A DNA stretch of 64,000 bases, from the NCBI GenBank assembly GCA_022360655.1, contig JAKSCK010000060.1, positions 83,596 to 147,595 of the forward strand. The letters run 5' to 3'. The notes under the pieces are model-generated. The model was not told the DNA's origin and did not search any database. It was given only the letters and a program-made list of their open reading frames with translations. Position numbers and translations under genes: made by a program. The first letter of the stretch is position 1; each line of letters starts with the position of its first letter. Shown here piece after piece: positions 45,673-55,657 of this stretch. This DNA is from Spirochaetales bacterium (lineage in GTDB: Bacteria; Spirochaetota; Spirochaetia; DSM-2461).

Positions 45673-47733
45673 TCAACTGGATAGTTCTGAGGTTCCCAAA
45701 TACCTCCCAAGAACTTTTTGTAAAAGCCCTTCATCAATGGGTTTGAGCACAATGTCGTTGAATCCAGCCTTTAAGATTTCCTTTCGATCGTCTTCATAAC
45801 CGTGCGCCGTGATGGCCACCACTGGAACATAGGGATGAATTTCTTTGATTTTCTGTGTGGCTTCCATTCCATCCATTCGGGGCATGCTGATGTCCATGAG
45901 CACCAAGTCATATCGGCGACGAGATGCCAATTGAACCGCCTCCACCCCATCAACAGCCTCATCAATGATCCATTGATGACGTTCGAGAATGGTACGGATA
46001 TAGAGACGATTCACACCTTCGTCTTCGGCAACAAGAATCCGGGCACGGTGAGGCAAATCTCCTTGGACAGGTGGCTCAACAGCTTTTCGAACCACAATGG
46101 ATGGAAGAGTCACAAGGAAACGGCTGCCCTTACCTTCTGAGCTATGCAACTCGACACGCCCCCCCATGACTTCTGTGAGTTCCTTCACAACGGCTAAACC
46201 AATACCGGCCCCTTCTCCACGTCGTTTTCCATTCACCAGTCCCTGATGATACAATCCAAAAACCGCATCCACTTGATCTTCTGGGATTCCCACTCCTGTG
46301 TCTGTGACCGTAATCACCAATGACGAACCCTTCGCTACGGTTTCCAGTTTCATTCCACCTTTCTCGGTGTACTTCACAGCATTGGTCACAAGGTTGGCCA
46401 CAACCTGACCTATGCGTTCCCTATCTCCAACGCAATCCACGGAACCTGGATCCACAACAAGTTCAAGGGAAAGATCTTTCCGCTGGGCTTCCGGTCTATT
46501 GGTTTCCAAGATGTTGCGACACAGTTCCTCAAGATTGAACGCCTCACGGTAAATTGTGATTTTTCCTGTGCGTATCTGAGTTAAATCCGTCAAGTCCCGA
46601 ATCAATCGGTCTATGGTTCGAGCGGAGAACTTCACCACTCCCAGGAGCTCTTGCTGCTCTTCATCAAGATTGGTGTCCTCCAGCAAACTGGCCATCATCA
46701 GAACACCATTCAAAGGAGAGCGAATCTCATGACTCACATTGGCCAAGAACAAACTTCGCGCTTCTGCCTGCTTTTCTGCACTGTCCTTGGCCCTGCGCAA
46801 ATCATCTAAGGTATGCAATCGACGCAGAGCAAGGGAAAGCACCTCAGCCACCTTTTCCATGCTATCCAAATCCCATGGTCCAAAAGGTTTTGGAGTATCT
46901 GCTAAAATGATGAGGGCCGAAAGTGGACCATCACTTTCCGATGGAACACAAAGGATGTTCTTCACAATCGAAACATCACTGCAGGTTCCGGTCACCGGAA
47001 GATCTTCATTCAAATAGAAGGCCCCATCAATGCGCCCAGGACGACGCTGCCCCATGAGGTAGGGACTGGCCTCAATCTTATCCAAAATCCCAGGGATGGC
47101 GCATTCTCGGCAATGCCGTGAACACTGCTTCTGCAGAATTCTCCGCCCTCCCTCACCGTTCACCATCAAAATTCCCGCCTGGCTCTGAGTCAGACGCATG
47201 GCTGATGCCAAAACAGCTCCAGCAATCTCTTCAAGAGACATGGGAGAGGCTAAAATACGACGAACCACATCCGCTAGAATGGAATTCACTTCCTTCTGCT
47301 CCAACAGCTGACGTTCTGTGGCCTTACGCATGCTAATATCTTCTAAGAGATGCAAGGTGGCAGGGACACCATCCCAAACAACACGAGTTGCACGATTTTT
47401 TAGATAAACTCGACGTCCATCAGGTAATCGGATTCGAAGCTCTGCAATTTTTTCCTCTAAGGTCCCATCTTCTCGCCGGTCACGAGCCCGAAAATAATCT
47501 TCATGAATGGGATCAACAGGAAGAAGCTCCTTCAGCATTTTCCCTGTGACATCGCCCTGATTCCAACCCAGAATTTGAAGAAGTAAATCATTGTGGAAAA
47601 TTATTTTACCAGCTTGAACAACAAGTAAACCTTCTCCAAGACTTTCGGCAAGAAGACGCACGCTCTGCTCAAAATGGCTATTCTCATTGGAGCTATTGAG
47701 GAGGGAAAATCCTCGCTGATTGGTGTCATCCAT
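45673..47733 (-). CDS. Hybrid histidine kinase (PAS-GAF-HisKA-HATPase-REC)
   Basis: 686 residues from the ATG at 47733 (GGAGC ribosome site). No membrane helix, so cytoplasmic. Order: PAS (about 25-145), GAF-like (about 165-310), HisKA with the phosphorylated His in FLANVSHEIRSPLNG (about 335), HATPase with NLVTNAVKYT, DTGVGIP and GEGAGIGLAVV, and a receiver with Asp in LVLMDISMPRMDG (about 614). The GAF-like part holds a cysteine cluster CSRHCREC (about 204-211), which might bind metal. No separate response regulator lies nearby, so the output is elsewhere. Confidence 0.92.
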   Translation of the reverse strand: MDDTNQRGFSLLNSSNENSHFEQSVRLLAESLGEGLLVVQAGKIIFHNDLLLQILGWNQGDVTGKMLKELLPVDPIHEDYFRARDRREDGTLEEKIAELRIRLPDGRRVYLKNRATRVVWDGVPATLHLLEDISMRKATERQLLEQKEVNSILADVVRRILASPMSLEEIAGAVLASAMRLTQSQAGILMVNGEGGRRILQKQCSRHCRECAIPGILDKIEASPYLMGQRRPGRIDGAFYLNEDLPVTGTCSDVSIVKNILCVPSESDGPLSALIILADTPKPFGPWDLDSMEKVAEVLSLALRRLHTLDDLRRAKDSAEKQAEARSLFLANVSHEIRSPLNGVLMMASLLEDTNLDEEQQELLGVVKFSARTIDRLIRDLTDLTQIRTGKITIYREAFNLEELCRNILETNRPEAQRKDLSLELVVDPGSVDCVGDRERIGQVVANLVTNAVKYTEKGGMKLETVAKGSSLVITVTDTGVGIPEDQVDAVFGLYHQGLVNGKRRGEGAGIGLAVVKELTEVMGGRVELHSSEGKGSRFLVTLPSIVVRKAVEPPVQGDLPHRARILVAEDEGVNRLYIRTILERHQWIIDEAVDGVEAVQLASRRRYDLVLMDISMPRMDGMEATQKIKEIHPYVPVVAITAHGYEDDRKEILKAGFNDIVLKPIDEGLLQKVLGRYLGTSELSS

Positions 47734-47906
47734 CACGCTCCATTATACATGGGGAAAGAAGGATTTTTCTTGGACAAAGGGGAACTTTCCCGGCCAAATC
47801 ATCCTTTTCACTGACTCACATAAAACTGTTCTGCCGTGTTTCTGCCTCAACTTCGCCTGCACTTCAACCTTGACCGCCACCACAACCTGGGCCTAACCTC
47901 CTATGC

Positions 47907-49217
47907 ATGAGTGATATACGGGAACAGGTGGATCTGATCAGAGAAGTCTTTGCCTACGCTGACCGTTTCCGAGGACAAACCTTTGTTTTTAAGATAGACG
48001 ACCAAGTTCTTGGACATCCCGATGCTCCCCAGCATGCCCGGGATTTGGCCCTCCTCCATAAATCTGGGATTCGCATTGTTCTGGTTCCAGGAGCCCAAGA
48101 ACGTATCGATGAGGTTCTTCATCGCTTTGGTGTCGAAACACAACATGTCGATGGTGTACGCATCAGTCCCCCTGAATCCATGGACCTTATAAAAATGGCG
48201 GCCTTCGACGCGGCCCACCGCACCATGACCGCTCTTTCCGGCCACGGCATCACCGCCGTGATTGGCAACTGGGTTCGTGCAAGAACACGGGGTGTAATTC
48301 AGGGCTGTGACTTTGGCCGCACTGGAACGGTGGATCGAATCCGTGTGGATGCGGTACTGCGCTCACTCGACCAAGGACATGTCCCCATCTTCCCCTGTGT
48401 GGGCCATAATGAAGCAGGAGATCCCTTTAACCTCTCTTCTGATGAACTGGCCATCACCCTAGCCCGCGCTCTCGGAGCCAAGAAAATCTTCTTCCTCACC
48501 CATCATGATGGCATCACCTCCCCACCATGGGAAATCCCTGAAGGTGTGGAGATTCTGGATGATGGCCGGGTCTTCCGCATGACCCCCTCCTGTGCTCAGG
48601 AATTCATCTCTATCAACCCCAACCTTCCCCAAAGACGCATTCTCAAAGGTGCTGCCGAAGCCTGCCGCAATAATGTGGACCGGGCTCATATTCTGGATGG
48701 GAAAGTGGGGGGAGTTCTTTTAAAAGAAGTATTCTCGAACCTGGGTATGGGCACCATGGTGTATTCCGATGCTTATGAACGGTTGCGTCCCATGGTTTCA
48801 TCGGACATTCCCGGAGTCTTGGAAATCATGCGCCCCTTGGTTTCCGAAAAAGTACTGGTTCCTCGAACCGCAGAAGATTTAGAACGTGACAAAAATGACT
48901 TCTGGGTGTATGCCATGGATGGAGTGGTCCATGGATGTGCTGCACTTCACCCTCAAGAAGATGACTCTGCAGAAATTGCCGGAGTGGCCGTGGATCCCCA
49001 ATACGCTCAACTCGGCATTGGGGCCAAACTGTTGGAACGTCTCTTCCAAAAAGCCCGGGATGAAGGGCATCGAAAACTCTTTTTGCTCACCACAAGAACA
49101 GCCGATTGGTTTCTCGCCCGTGGATTCTCGGAAGGGTCTGTTGCAGATTTACCCGCTTCACGCCTGGCCCGATACAATGCTTCCCGCAATTCCCGGGTGC
49201 TCATCAAGAATCTTTAA
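47907..49217 (+). CDS. argA: N-acetylglutamate synthase
   Basis: 436 residues, the normal length of classical ArgA. An N-terminal amino-acid-kinase domain (FVFKIDDQVLGHP, LVPGAQERIDEVL, SSDELAITLARALGAKKIFFLT), which in ArgA binds feedback arginine, is followed by a GNAT acetyltransferase domain (EIAGVAVDPQYAQLGIGAKLLERL, the acetyl-CoA site). It acetylates glutamate, the first step of arginine synthesis. The start ATG has no evident ribosome site. No other arg genes are in the window. Confidence 0.93.
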   Translation: MSDIREQVDLIREVFAYADRFRGQTFVFKIDDQVLGHPDAPQHARDLALLHKSGIRIVLVPGAQERIDEVLHRFGVETQHVDGVRISPPESMDLIKMAAFDAAHRTMTALSGHGITAVIGNWVRARTRGVIQGCDFGRTGTVDRIRVDAVLRSLDQGHVPIFPCVGHNEAGDPFNLSSDELAITLARALGAKKIFFLTHHDGITSPPWEIPEGVEILDDGRVFRMTPSCAQEFISINPNLPQRRILKGAAEACRNNVDRAHILDGKVGGVLLKEVFSNLGMGTMVYSDAYERLRPMVSSDIPGVLEIMRPLVSEKVLVPRTAEDLERDKNDFWVYAMDGVVHGCAALHPQEDDSAEIAGVAVDPQYAQLGIGAKLLERLFQKARDEGHRKLFLLTTRTADWFLARGFSEGSVADLPASRLARYNASRNSRVLIKNL

Positions 49218-49245
49218 TCCATTCTGTTTACAGCCCCAAGAACGA

Positions 49246-49271
49246 CCCCGCTCCCGCAGACGCGAGCGGGG
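49246..49271 (+). terminator. CGACCCC-type hairpin after argA
   Basis: CCCCGCTC pairs with GAGCGGGG around a ten-base loop, preceded by AAGAACGA and followed by TTGAAC. It lies between the convergent argA and mannosidase genes and is closely related in flanks to the element at 56807. Confidence 0.6.
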
Positions 49272-49281
49272 TTGAACAGCC

Positions 49282-52272
49282 TTAGACGAGTCGGAACGTT
49301 CGAATCTCATAAGGTGAGAACTGAAGTTTCACCCCATCCTCCCAGGCCAAATCACCCACCTTCTGCTCCAGCAGATTGGTTTCTTCCACAACCTGGAACT
49401 CTTGAGATGATTCAATGGCCGTGTCAACAGTTCCACCTTGAGTTTCATAACACCGCAGAATCACTCCACGGCCATCTTCAGCAGGTTTCACCGTGTCAAT
49501 CTTTACCCCATCCTCATGGGAGAAGAACAGACTCGTTCCATTGGCACACTCCCCTTTCCTGCCGGGATAAGCCAGCAAGGGACTATTGAAATCATGAGCC
49601 CGCTGAAGCACATCGGAATCCCGAAAGGCTCCCTCATGCGCAAGATAAGCAAAGCGGAATTGATGATGACCAATATCTGCTTGGGGATCCGGAAACTATG
49701 GACTGCGTAAGAGATTGAGTTCCATCACACCATCCAGTATTCGATATCCATACTTGCAGTCATTAATTAAGGCCAAACCTCGATCTGTCTGAGAATAATC
49801 GGCAAACCGATGCCCACAAACTTCAAACTGAGCGGCATCCCAACTGGTGTTGGAATGGGTGGGTCTTTCAATCAAACCAAATTGGATTTCATAGGTGGCT
49901 GTGGGCCATTGAATCTGAGGAACAGCATTCAGACGAAGCATTTTATTCTCTTCATTCCAATCCACCTCCACCTCAGAACGCAACAGTGCATCGGTGGCCC
50001 GTAATTCCAAAACCTGATGGATGGAGCTCTGTCCAATTTGAAAATCTTGAATGATCCGAACACGAACTTCACAGGCAGACTCAATCCGTCGATTCACCAA
50101 TACAGCCTGTTCTGGAATGGTGTTCCGATAATATGGACTCACATCCCATGCATCCCAAAAATAAGGGCAATCCTCATACAGCAAGAATCGGTTTGCCCCA
50201 TCAGCCAACATTTCCCGGCCATTCGATTTGAGCTTTAGAGACGAAACAGTACCATCTGAGGCCAGTTGTACCTGAACCCAGGCATTCTCAAAGAAGGAAC
50301 CATCAGCAGAAACCGTAACCGATTCTTCGGATGCATTCGCAAAAGCATCATGAGGATTCAAACTTTTTGCGCCCAGAGCTGGGACTTCCACAATTCCCAC
50401 CTGTCCAGCCATTTCTACCAGTTCTTTCCTGGGCCAATCCTGGGTATTCACCAGAGTAAGAACCCCTTCCTCTTCAATTGGAAACAGTTTTTCTCCAAGT
50501 ACCCTTTTCCAATGTTGGAGCTGAGATAAGGATTCTTCACTGATTCGATGCGCATCCTCATACACTTCAGCAATGGATGATCCAGGAAGAACATCATGGA
50601 ATTGGTTGAGGAGGGTATTTTTCCAAAGTCGCTCAAGCTGAGAAGATGGTGCAGAAGGAACTCCTGCAAGTATGGCCATTGAAGAGAGGAATTCCACATC
50701 CTGCAATGCCCGTTCAACCTGACGATTGTATTTTTTCATCTTGGCCTGAGTGGTATAGGTTCCTCGATGCAGCTCGAGATAGAGCTCACCTTTCCATTCA
50801 GGAAGTTTCTCGTACCCCTTTTCTGCGAGTGAATGGAGGAAATCTTCCGCCGCAGCACTCTTGGTTTTGGGAAGTCCTTCACAATCAGCCCCTCGATTCA
50901 TCCATTCAATATGCCTTCTGGATGGCCCCCCACCACCATCACCAATGCCATAAAGATTTAAGAAACCATCCTGCACATCTCCCTGAGCAAATCGTTTTTG
51001 GGAGGCCTCCATAATTTCCGGAGTGTTTTCACAGTTGTAGGTATCAGTGGGCAAAAAATGCGTGGGAATAGGAGTTCCATCAATTCCCTTCCAAATGAAC
51101 GTATGATGAGGGAAAACATTGGTTTCATTCCATGAAATTTTCTGGGTCACAAAGAAATCCACATCAGACTTTCGAAGGATTTGGGGAAGTGCCGCAGAAT
51201 ATCCAAACACATCGGGTAACCAAAGATTCCGAACATCTTTCCCAAATTCTTCTTGGAAAAATCTTTTTCCATAAAGGCATTGGCGTACCAAGGATTCTCC
51301 ACTGGGAACATTGGTATCCGGTTCCACCCACATGGCTCCCTGACATTCCATCTGTCCCCGTTTCACCGCCTCTTTGACTTCTGCATACAGCTCTGGATAA
51401 TCTTCTTTCACCCATTCAAACAACTGGGGTTGAGAGGCACCAAAGATGTATTCTGGATACTCCTCCATCATTCGTAAGGCTGTAGAGAATGTTCGCCCCC
51501 CTTTTCTACGCGTTTCTCGATAAGGCCAGAGCCACCCAAGATCAAGATGAGCATGCCCCACACTCCAGGCCGTAAGGGCACTGGAATTGGCCGGAGTTTG
51601 GATCAACGCTCCTGTGATCTGAAGTGCTTCTTTCAAATGCTTTTTCAATGGGGTGAGATTGGCCACATCATCTAAACCACGAAGGATTCGGCGTGCCCGT
51701 GGGCTCTTCTCATCAAGGGTTTTCCAGAGAGAAAAGAGAAAATCCATATCCATGGAGAGCTTCCAAGCCTCTTTGTTGAATACGGCCAACTCAGCCTGAT
51801 TCAAACGATAAAATGGCCATGGCGGATTCAGAGGAAAATTATCACCAAACAATCCATTGGCTGCTCCTTCCATTAAAAGAGAAACCATTTCCCCACCTTG
51901 AGCCGGAGAATGAAGCATCACACGACGTTTACGCTCAAACCGGTCACCAACTTTCTTATACGTGATTCCCTGTCGGGGATAGCCATTTTCAAAGAGGCAT
52001 CCCTCACCTCCAATATCAATCAATGCCACAACGGTTTTATGGGCCCAATCCTTGGGGATTTCACCGGAAAAGCGGAACCATGCACTGTCCCAAAGTTCCC
52101 CCCACTGTGTTCCCAATTCAATATTTTGAAATTCACGTTGCTCCAAATTCGCCAAAGGAATGGGCTGAGAATCCTGTGTGTAGGTCACGGTGAGAGGGAC
52201 TCGCTCCTCATACCTACAAGGAGTAAAATCTTGAATGAGTCGTTTTATTCGTTCTTCTGTAACATTCACCAT
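49282..52272 (-). pseudogene. GH38 alpha-mannosidase interrupted by an in-frame TAG
   Basis: The frame is continuous over about 996 codons, the normal GH38 size, except for one TAG at 49698-49696. Before it (858 residues) the catalytic part is intact: zinc motif GHAHLDLGWLWPYRETRRK and the nucleophile Asp in LWLPDVFGYSAALPQIL. After it the frame continues FPDPQADIGHHQFRFAYLAHEG and a further about 110 residues, clearly the rest of the family's C-terminal beta domain. The stop falls at the conserved LLRSP-x-(Y/F)PDP site, replacing one residue. TAG ends other genes here (ilvD, fabG), so it is a true stop. Either a nonsense mutation, a sequence error, or a shortened product. The gene is downstream of a sugar ABC importer. 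Confidence 0.88.
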
Positions 52273-52416
52273 TGAATTAAATCCTTCAACTTGGTTTCAA
52301 ACTTCAGAGTGTTATACGGGTATCTCCACAAAACCCGTTTTATGAAGGAGGCCTTCTCGAAAGACCTCTTTCTGATTCTGGAATTTGTTGATTGTGATTC
52401 ATTGGAAATCTGTTTT

Positions 52417-53274
52417 TTAACTCTTCACACTGCCCATGCTAATCCCCTCAACAAAATATTTTTGGAAGAAGAGGAAGATGAAAATTTCTGGAATCACCAC
52501 AAGAGAAGCGGCGGCCATCAAAAGATTCCACTCCACATCATGGGCGCTGGAATACTGTGTTAAACCAATAGAAAGTGTGTATTTTGATTCCTCATGAAGA
52601 TAAATCAGAGGTCCCATAAAGTCATTCCAAGCATTAATTAAGCTCATGATTGCTGTCACCCCAAGACAGGGTTTTGCCAAAGGTAAAATGACTTTTCGCA
52701 TGATGGTGAACTCACTTGCACCATCAATATGGGCCGCCTCAGAAATGGAAAAATTGATTTGATTTAAAAACTGTCGAATCAAGAATATAAAAAAAGGATT
52801 ACCAAAAAACGCAGGAAGAATAAGCGGGAGATACGAATTCACCCAGCCAATCCCAGCAAAAAACTTAAACAAAGGAACCATGGTGAGGGTGTTCACAGGA
52901 AAAGACAGAAAAATAAAAATCGAGGCTAAAACCGTGTAGAACACAACATCTCTACCAGGCCATTTCACCCGGGAAAAACCATAGGCAATCACAAAGTTTG
53001 AGAGCAGAGACCCAAAGCATGTCATCACCGCAATAAACCCTGTATTTAAGAAATAGCGAAAAAAGGGAATGAAATTTACTGCTTCTTTAAAGTTTACCCA
53101 TTGGGGTTTCTTGGCAATCAAGGTTGGAGGGAAAAGAGCTAATTCCTCCGGTGTTTTCAGAGCCGAAATAATCATCCAATACAAGGGAAGAATGAAGCAG
53201 GTACAAACCAATATGAGAAAGAACCTTGATAGAGCTTTATTCACCCGGGCCTTCAGTGTGTTTTCTAAGCTCAT
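52417..53274 (-). CDS. Sugar ABC transporter permease (MalG type)
   Basis: 285 residues, six membrane helices. The ABC-permease EAA loop is EAAHIDGASEFTIMRKVILPLAKP. Together with the neighbouring MalF-type permease it forms the membrane channel of a CUT1-type sugar importer. It overlaps that gene by 4 bases. The ATPase subunit is not in the window; CUT1 systems often share one. Confidence 0.94.
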   Translation of the reverse strand: MSLENTLKARVNKALSRFFLILVCTCFILPLYWMIISALKTPEELALFPPTLIAKKPQWVNFKEAVNFIPFFRYFLNTGFIAVMTCFGSLLSNFVIAYGFSRVKWPGRDVVFYTVLASIFIFLSFPVNTLTMVPLFKFFAGIGWVNSYLPLILPAFFGNPFFIFLIRQFLNQINFSISEAAHIDGASEFTIMRKVILPLAKPCLGVTAIMSLINAWNDFMGPLIYLHEESKYTLSIGLTQYSSAHDVEWNLLMAAASLVVIPEIFIFLFFQKYFVEGISMGSVKS

Positions 53275-54185
53275 CCGTTTGTCTCCTCATAAACCCAGTA
53301 CTTAGATGTTTTAAAAATCACTACAGCCACCACAACATTGATAAAGAAAAGGACATTGGACATGGCTGCGGCATAACCAATGGAGCTTCCATACCGAAAC
53401 GCATTGTTGTAGATGTAAAGCGCATTAAACATGGTGGCATTCGCAGGGCCACCTTGTGTCATGATGTAGGCCTGCATAAACACCTGCAAACCAAATCCCA
53501 CCCCCACAATCACATCGTAGAGAATGATGGGAGTCATCATAGGAAATGTGATGCGCCAGAATTTCTGAATACCATTGGCTCCATCAATGGAGGCTGCATC
53601 ATAAAGATCTGGAGAAATCCCTCGCATCGCTGCGAGAAAAATCAAGCCATACTGCCCTGCTCCAAGCTGAGAAAGAAGAACAAGTGAAAACTTGGCCCAA
53701 CGGGGATCTCCAAGCCAATCCACATGGATGCCGGCTAGTCCCAACATGATGTTGAGAATCCCATAGCGTGGATTCATCACCCACATAAACACAAGTGCCA
53801 GAGCAAAAAGTGGCAGTACAGACGGAAGTGCAAGAATGGCCCGATAAAGAGCAATTTCCTTCAACTTCCGATTCATGGCCAATGCGAGAAGCATGGCTGT
53901 GCAAACACCGATGGGAACTGCCAACAGGGTGTAGTAGATGGTGTTGTATAAGGACTTACCATAGAGCTTGTCCTTAAACATAAAGGTGTAGTTGTCAAAA
54001 CCAATCCACTTTGGTGTCCCCATGCCGCTGTAGTGTGTCATCCCAATTCCCAAGTTGTAGAGGGTGGGATACACAATCATCAGCAGCATGTTCACCAACC
54101 AAGGGCTAATCATCACCAAACCGGTTATTAGAGCGGCCCGTTTCTTCCGGGACGCCAGTCCATTCACCATGCTTCTCGCTCCCAC
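53271..54185 (-). CDS. Sugar ABC transporter permease (MalF type)
   Basis: 304 residues with six membrane helices and the EAA loop DAASIDGANGIQKFWRITFPMM. N-terminus resembles MalF/UgpA permeases without the large periplasmic loop. It begins 1 base after the binding-protein gene and overlaps the next permease by 4 bases. Confidence 0.94.
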   Translation of the reverse strand: MGARSMVNGLASRKKRAALITGLVMISPWLVNMLLMIVYPTLYNLGIGMTHYSGMGTPKWIGFDNYTFMFKDKLYGKSLYNTIYYTLLAVPIGVCTAMLLALAMNRKLKEIALYRAILALPSVLPLFALALVFMWVMNPRYGILNIMLGLAGIHVDWLGDPRWAKFSLVLLSQLGAGQYGLIFLAAMRGISPDLYDAASIDGANGIQKFWRITFPMMTPIILYDVIVGVGFGLQVFMQAYIMTQGGPANATMFNALYIYNNAFRYGSSIGYAAAMSNVLFFINVVVAVVIFKTSKYWVYEETNG

Positions 54186-54186
54186 G

Positions 54187-55500
54187 CTAGTTCAATCGTT
54201 GGTTAATCAGTTCTTGAGCCTCAGCCAAAGCCTCGGCTGGAGTGGACTCATTGAGTGCCATCTTGTCCTGAGCCACAGTCAACTGATCCCAAATGAAGGC
54301 ACCAATAGCCAATGGAGGACGGGAGTCTGCTTCTGCAAGAAGAGCCTTGAAGGGAGCAAGATGGGCATTGGAGCCTGAGAAATCGCCATTCTCCATAGAA
54401 GGCATCCAGGTCACCAAATGATTTCCTTCATTCATGTACTTGGTTTGTCCTGGTTCACCAGCAAAGTAATTCATGAAGGCAAAGGCTTCTTCTGGAACCT
54501 TGGAACCTTCTGGAATCACCACACACCAACCACCAGCCCAAGACTTCACAGATTTATCCGGTGTGGGCAAATAGGTCACACCATAATCAATATCCGAGCC
54601 ATAGCGATTGATGGTGTCCATTCGCCAAGGACCAGAACATACCATGGCGCATTTTTTGGTCACAAAGGGATGGTTTGCTGGTGACATATCCTGGGGATAG
54701 TAGGTGGATTTCCAAGTGGCCAGTTTTTGAGGATCCATGGACTTGGCCCAGTCATACATAAACTGGAATCCTTCCATCACACCCTTATCCTCTGTCAGAG
54801 TCATCTGATGAGCCTTTTCATCATAGAAATCTGCATCATGGACATAGCCCCAGGTGTAATGCCAGCCCTGGTCCACAAAGGGAGAGAAGCCAATTTGGGT
54901 GTACGCTCCAGATTCATCGGTCACATTCAAGGCCATGGCAATCTCTTTGAACCGGTCAATGTCCATAGGACCATTGGCCATATCAAATTCAGCAGGATCA
55001 AACCCAGCCTCTCGAATCAGATCTTTGTTGTAGTAGATCATGCGCGCATCAGTATCAAAGGGAAGAGCATAAATCTCTCCTTCGTACACTACCTCACGCC
55101 ATGCAGCAGGCATGTAGTTGTCTTCAAGATATGCCCGATCTTCTACCAAGGGGGTTAAGTCCATCAGAACCCCCTCTGAAGCGCGCTGAGCCACAGTGAA
55201 ACGGTCCAAGAAATAGATATCCGGACCCACTCCGCCAACCACAGCAGCCATCAGTTTGGATGTATCAGTCTCAGATCCCACCACCTGAACAACTTCCACA
55301 GAAACTTCAGGATGCTCACCATTATAGGTTTGGGCCAGCTCCTGCATGATCTCCAACTCTTGTCCAGTACTAATGGTCCACATGGTCACCTTGACCTTAC
55401 CATCCTCGGTCATGGGCTTTTCATCCGAGGCCCCATTGGCAAACACCGCGGTACTCACCATGGTCAGAACCAAAAGAATCGAAAGGATTTTTTTCAGCAT
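54187..55500 (-). CDS. Sugar ABC transporter substrate-binding protein
   Basis: 437 residues from the ATG at 55500 (AAAGGAG, 6-base spacing). N-terminus MLKKILSILLVLTMVSTAVF is a signal peptide; the following FANGASDEK has no Cys, so it is soluble in the periplasm, not a lipoprotein. The family-1 binding-protein fold is evident (VKVTMWTISTGQELEIMQEL, later GPWRMDTINRYGSDIDYGV). With the two permeases and the mannosidase downstream, the likely substrate is a mannoside or mannose-containing oligosaccharide; that is inference from context. Confidence 0.92.
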   Translation of the reverse strand: MLKKILSILLVLTMVSTAVFANGASDEKPMTEDGKVKVTMWTISTGQELEIMQELAQTYNGEHPEVSVEVVQVVGSETDTSKLMAAVVGGVGPDIYFLDRFTVAQRASEGVLMDLTPLVEDRAYLEDNYMPAAWREVVYEGEIYALPFDTDARMIYYNKDLIREAGFDPAEFDMANGPMDIDRFKEIAMALNVTDESGAYTQIGFSPFVDQGWHYTWGYVHDADFYDEKAHQMTLTEDKGVMEGFQFMYDWAKSMDPQKLATWKSTYYPQDMSPANHPFVTKKCAMVCSGPWRMDTINRYGSDIDYGVTYLPTPDKSVKSWAGGWCVVIPEGSKVPEEAFAFMNYFAGEPGQTKYMNEGNHLVTWMPSMENGDFSGSNAHLAPFKALLAEADSRPPLAIGAFIWDQLTVAQDKMALNESTPAEALAEAQELINQRLN

Positions 55501-55657
55501 GCATTGCTCCTTTTGTGATTTGTTGAAATAGATTATCATGTCATATCATTAAGACTTGATTTTTCTTTTCTTAATTATATTTATTTATAATGAAGTGTTT
55601 TACAGTCAATAACAATTGATATATCAATTAGATCAACCACAAGGGAGTACCATCCAA
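55501..55657. promoter_or_regulatory. Divergent promoters and putative operator of the mannoside locus
   Basis: A perfect 16-base palindrome AATTGATATATCAATT lies at 55614-55629, about 29 bases before the regulator ATG. On the minus strand a promoter TTGACT (55609-55604), 16-base spacer, TAAATA (55587-55582) would drive the ABC operon; the palindrome sits just upstream of its -35. On the plus strand TATAAT at 55586-55591 could be the regulator's -10, which would put the palindrome in its early leader. The position fits an operator for the GntR-type regulator. Confidence 0.5.

Noticed and set aside
47733..47745. TATAAT just upstream of the hybrid kinase start as a promoter
   Set aside because: It lies so close to the ATG that the transcript would be nearly leaderless although a ribosome site is present, and there is no -35 match.
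49696..49698. TAG as a recoded sense codon (for example pyrrolysine) in the mannosidase
   Set aside because: TAG is the normal end of mcp, ilvD and fabG in this window, and no recoding element or pyl gene is visible; a nonsense mutation or sequence error is simpler.
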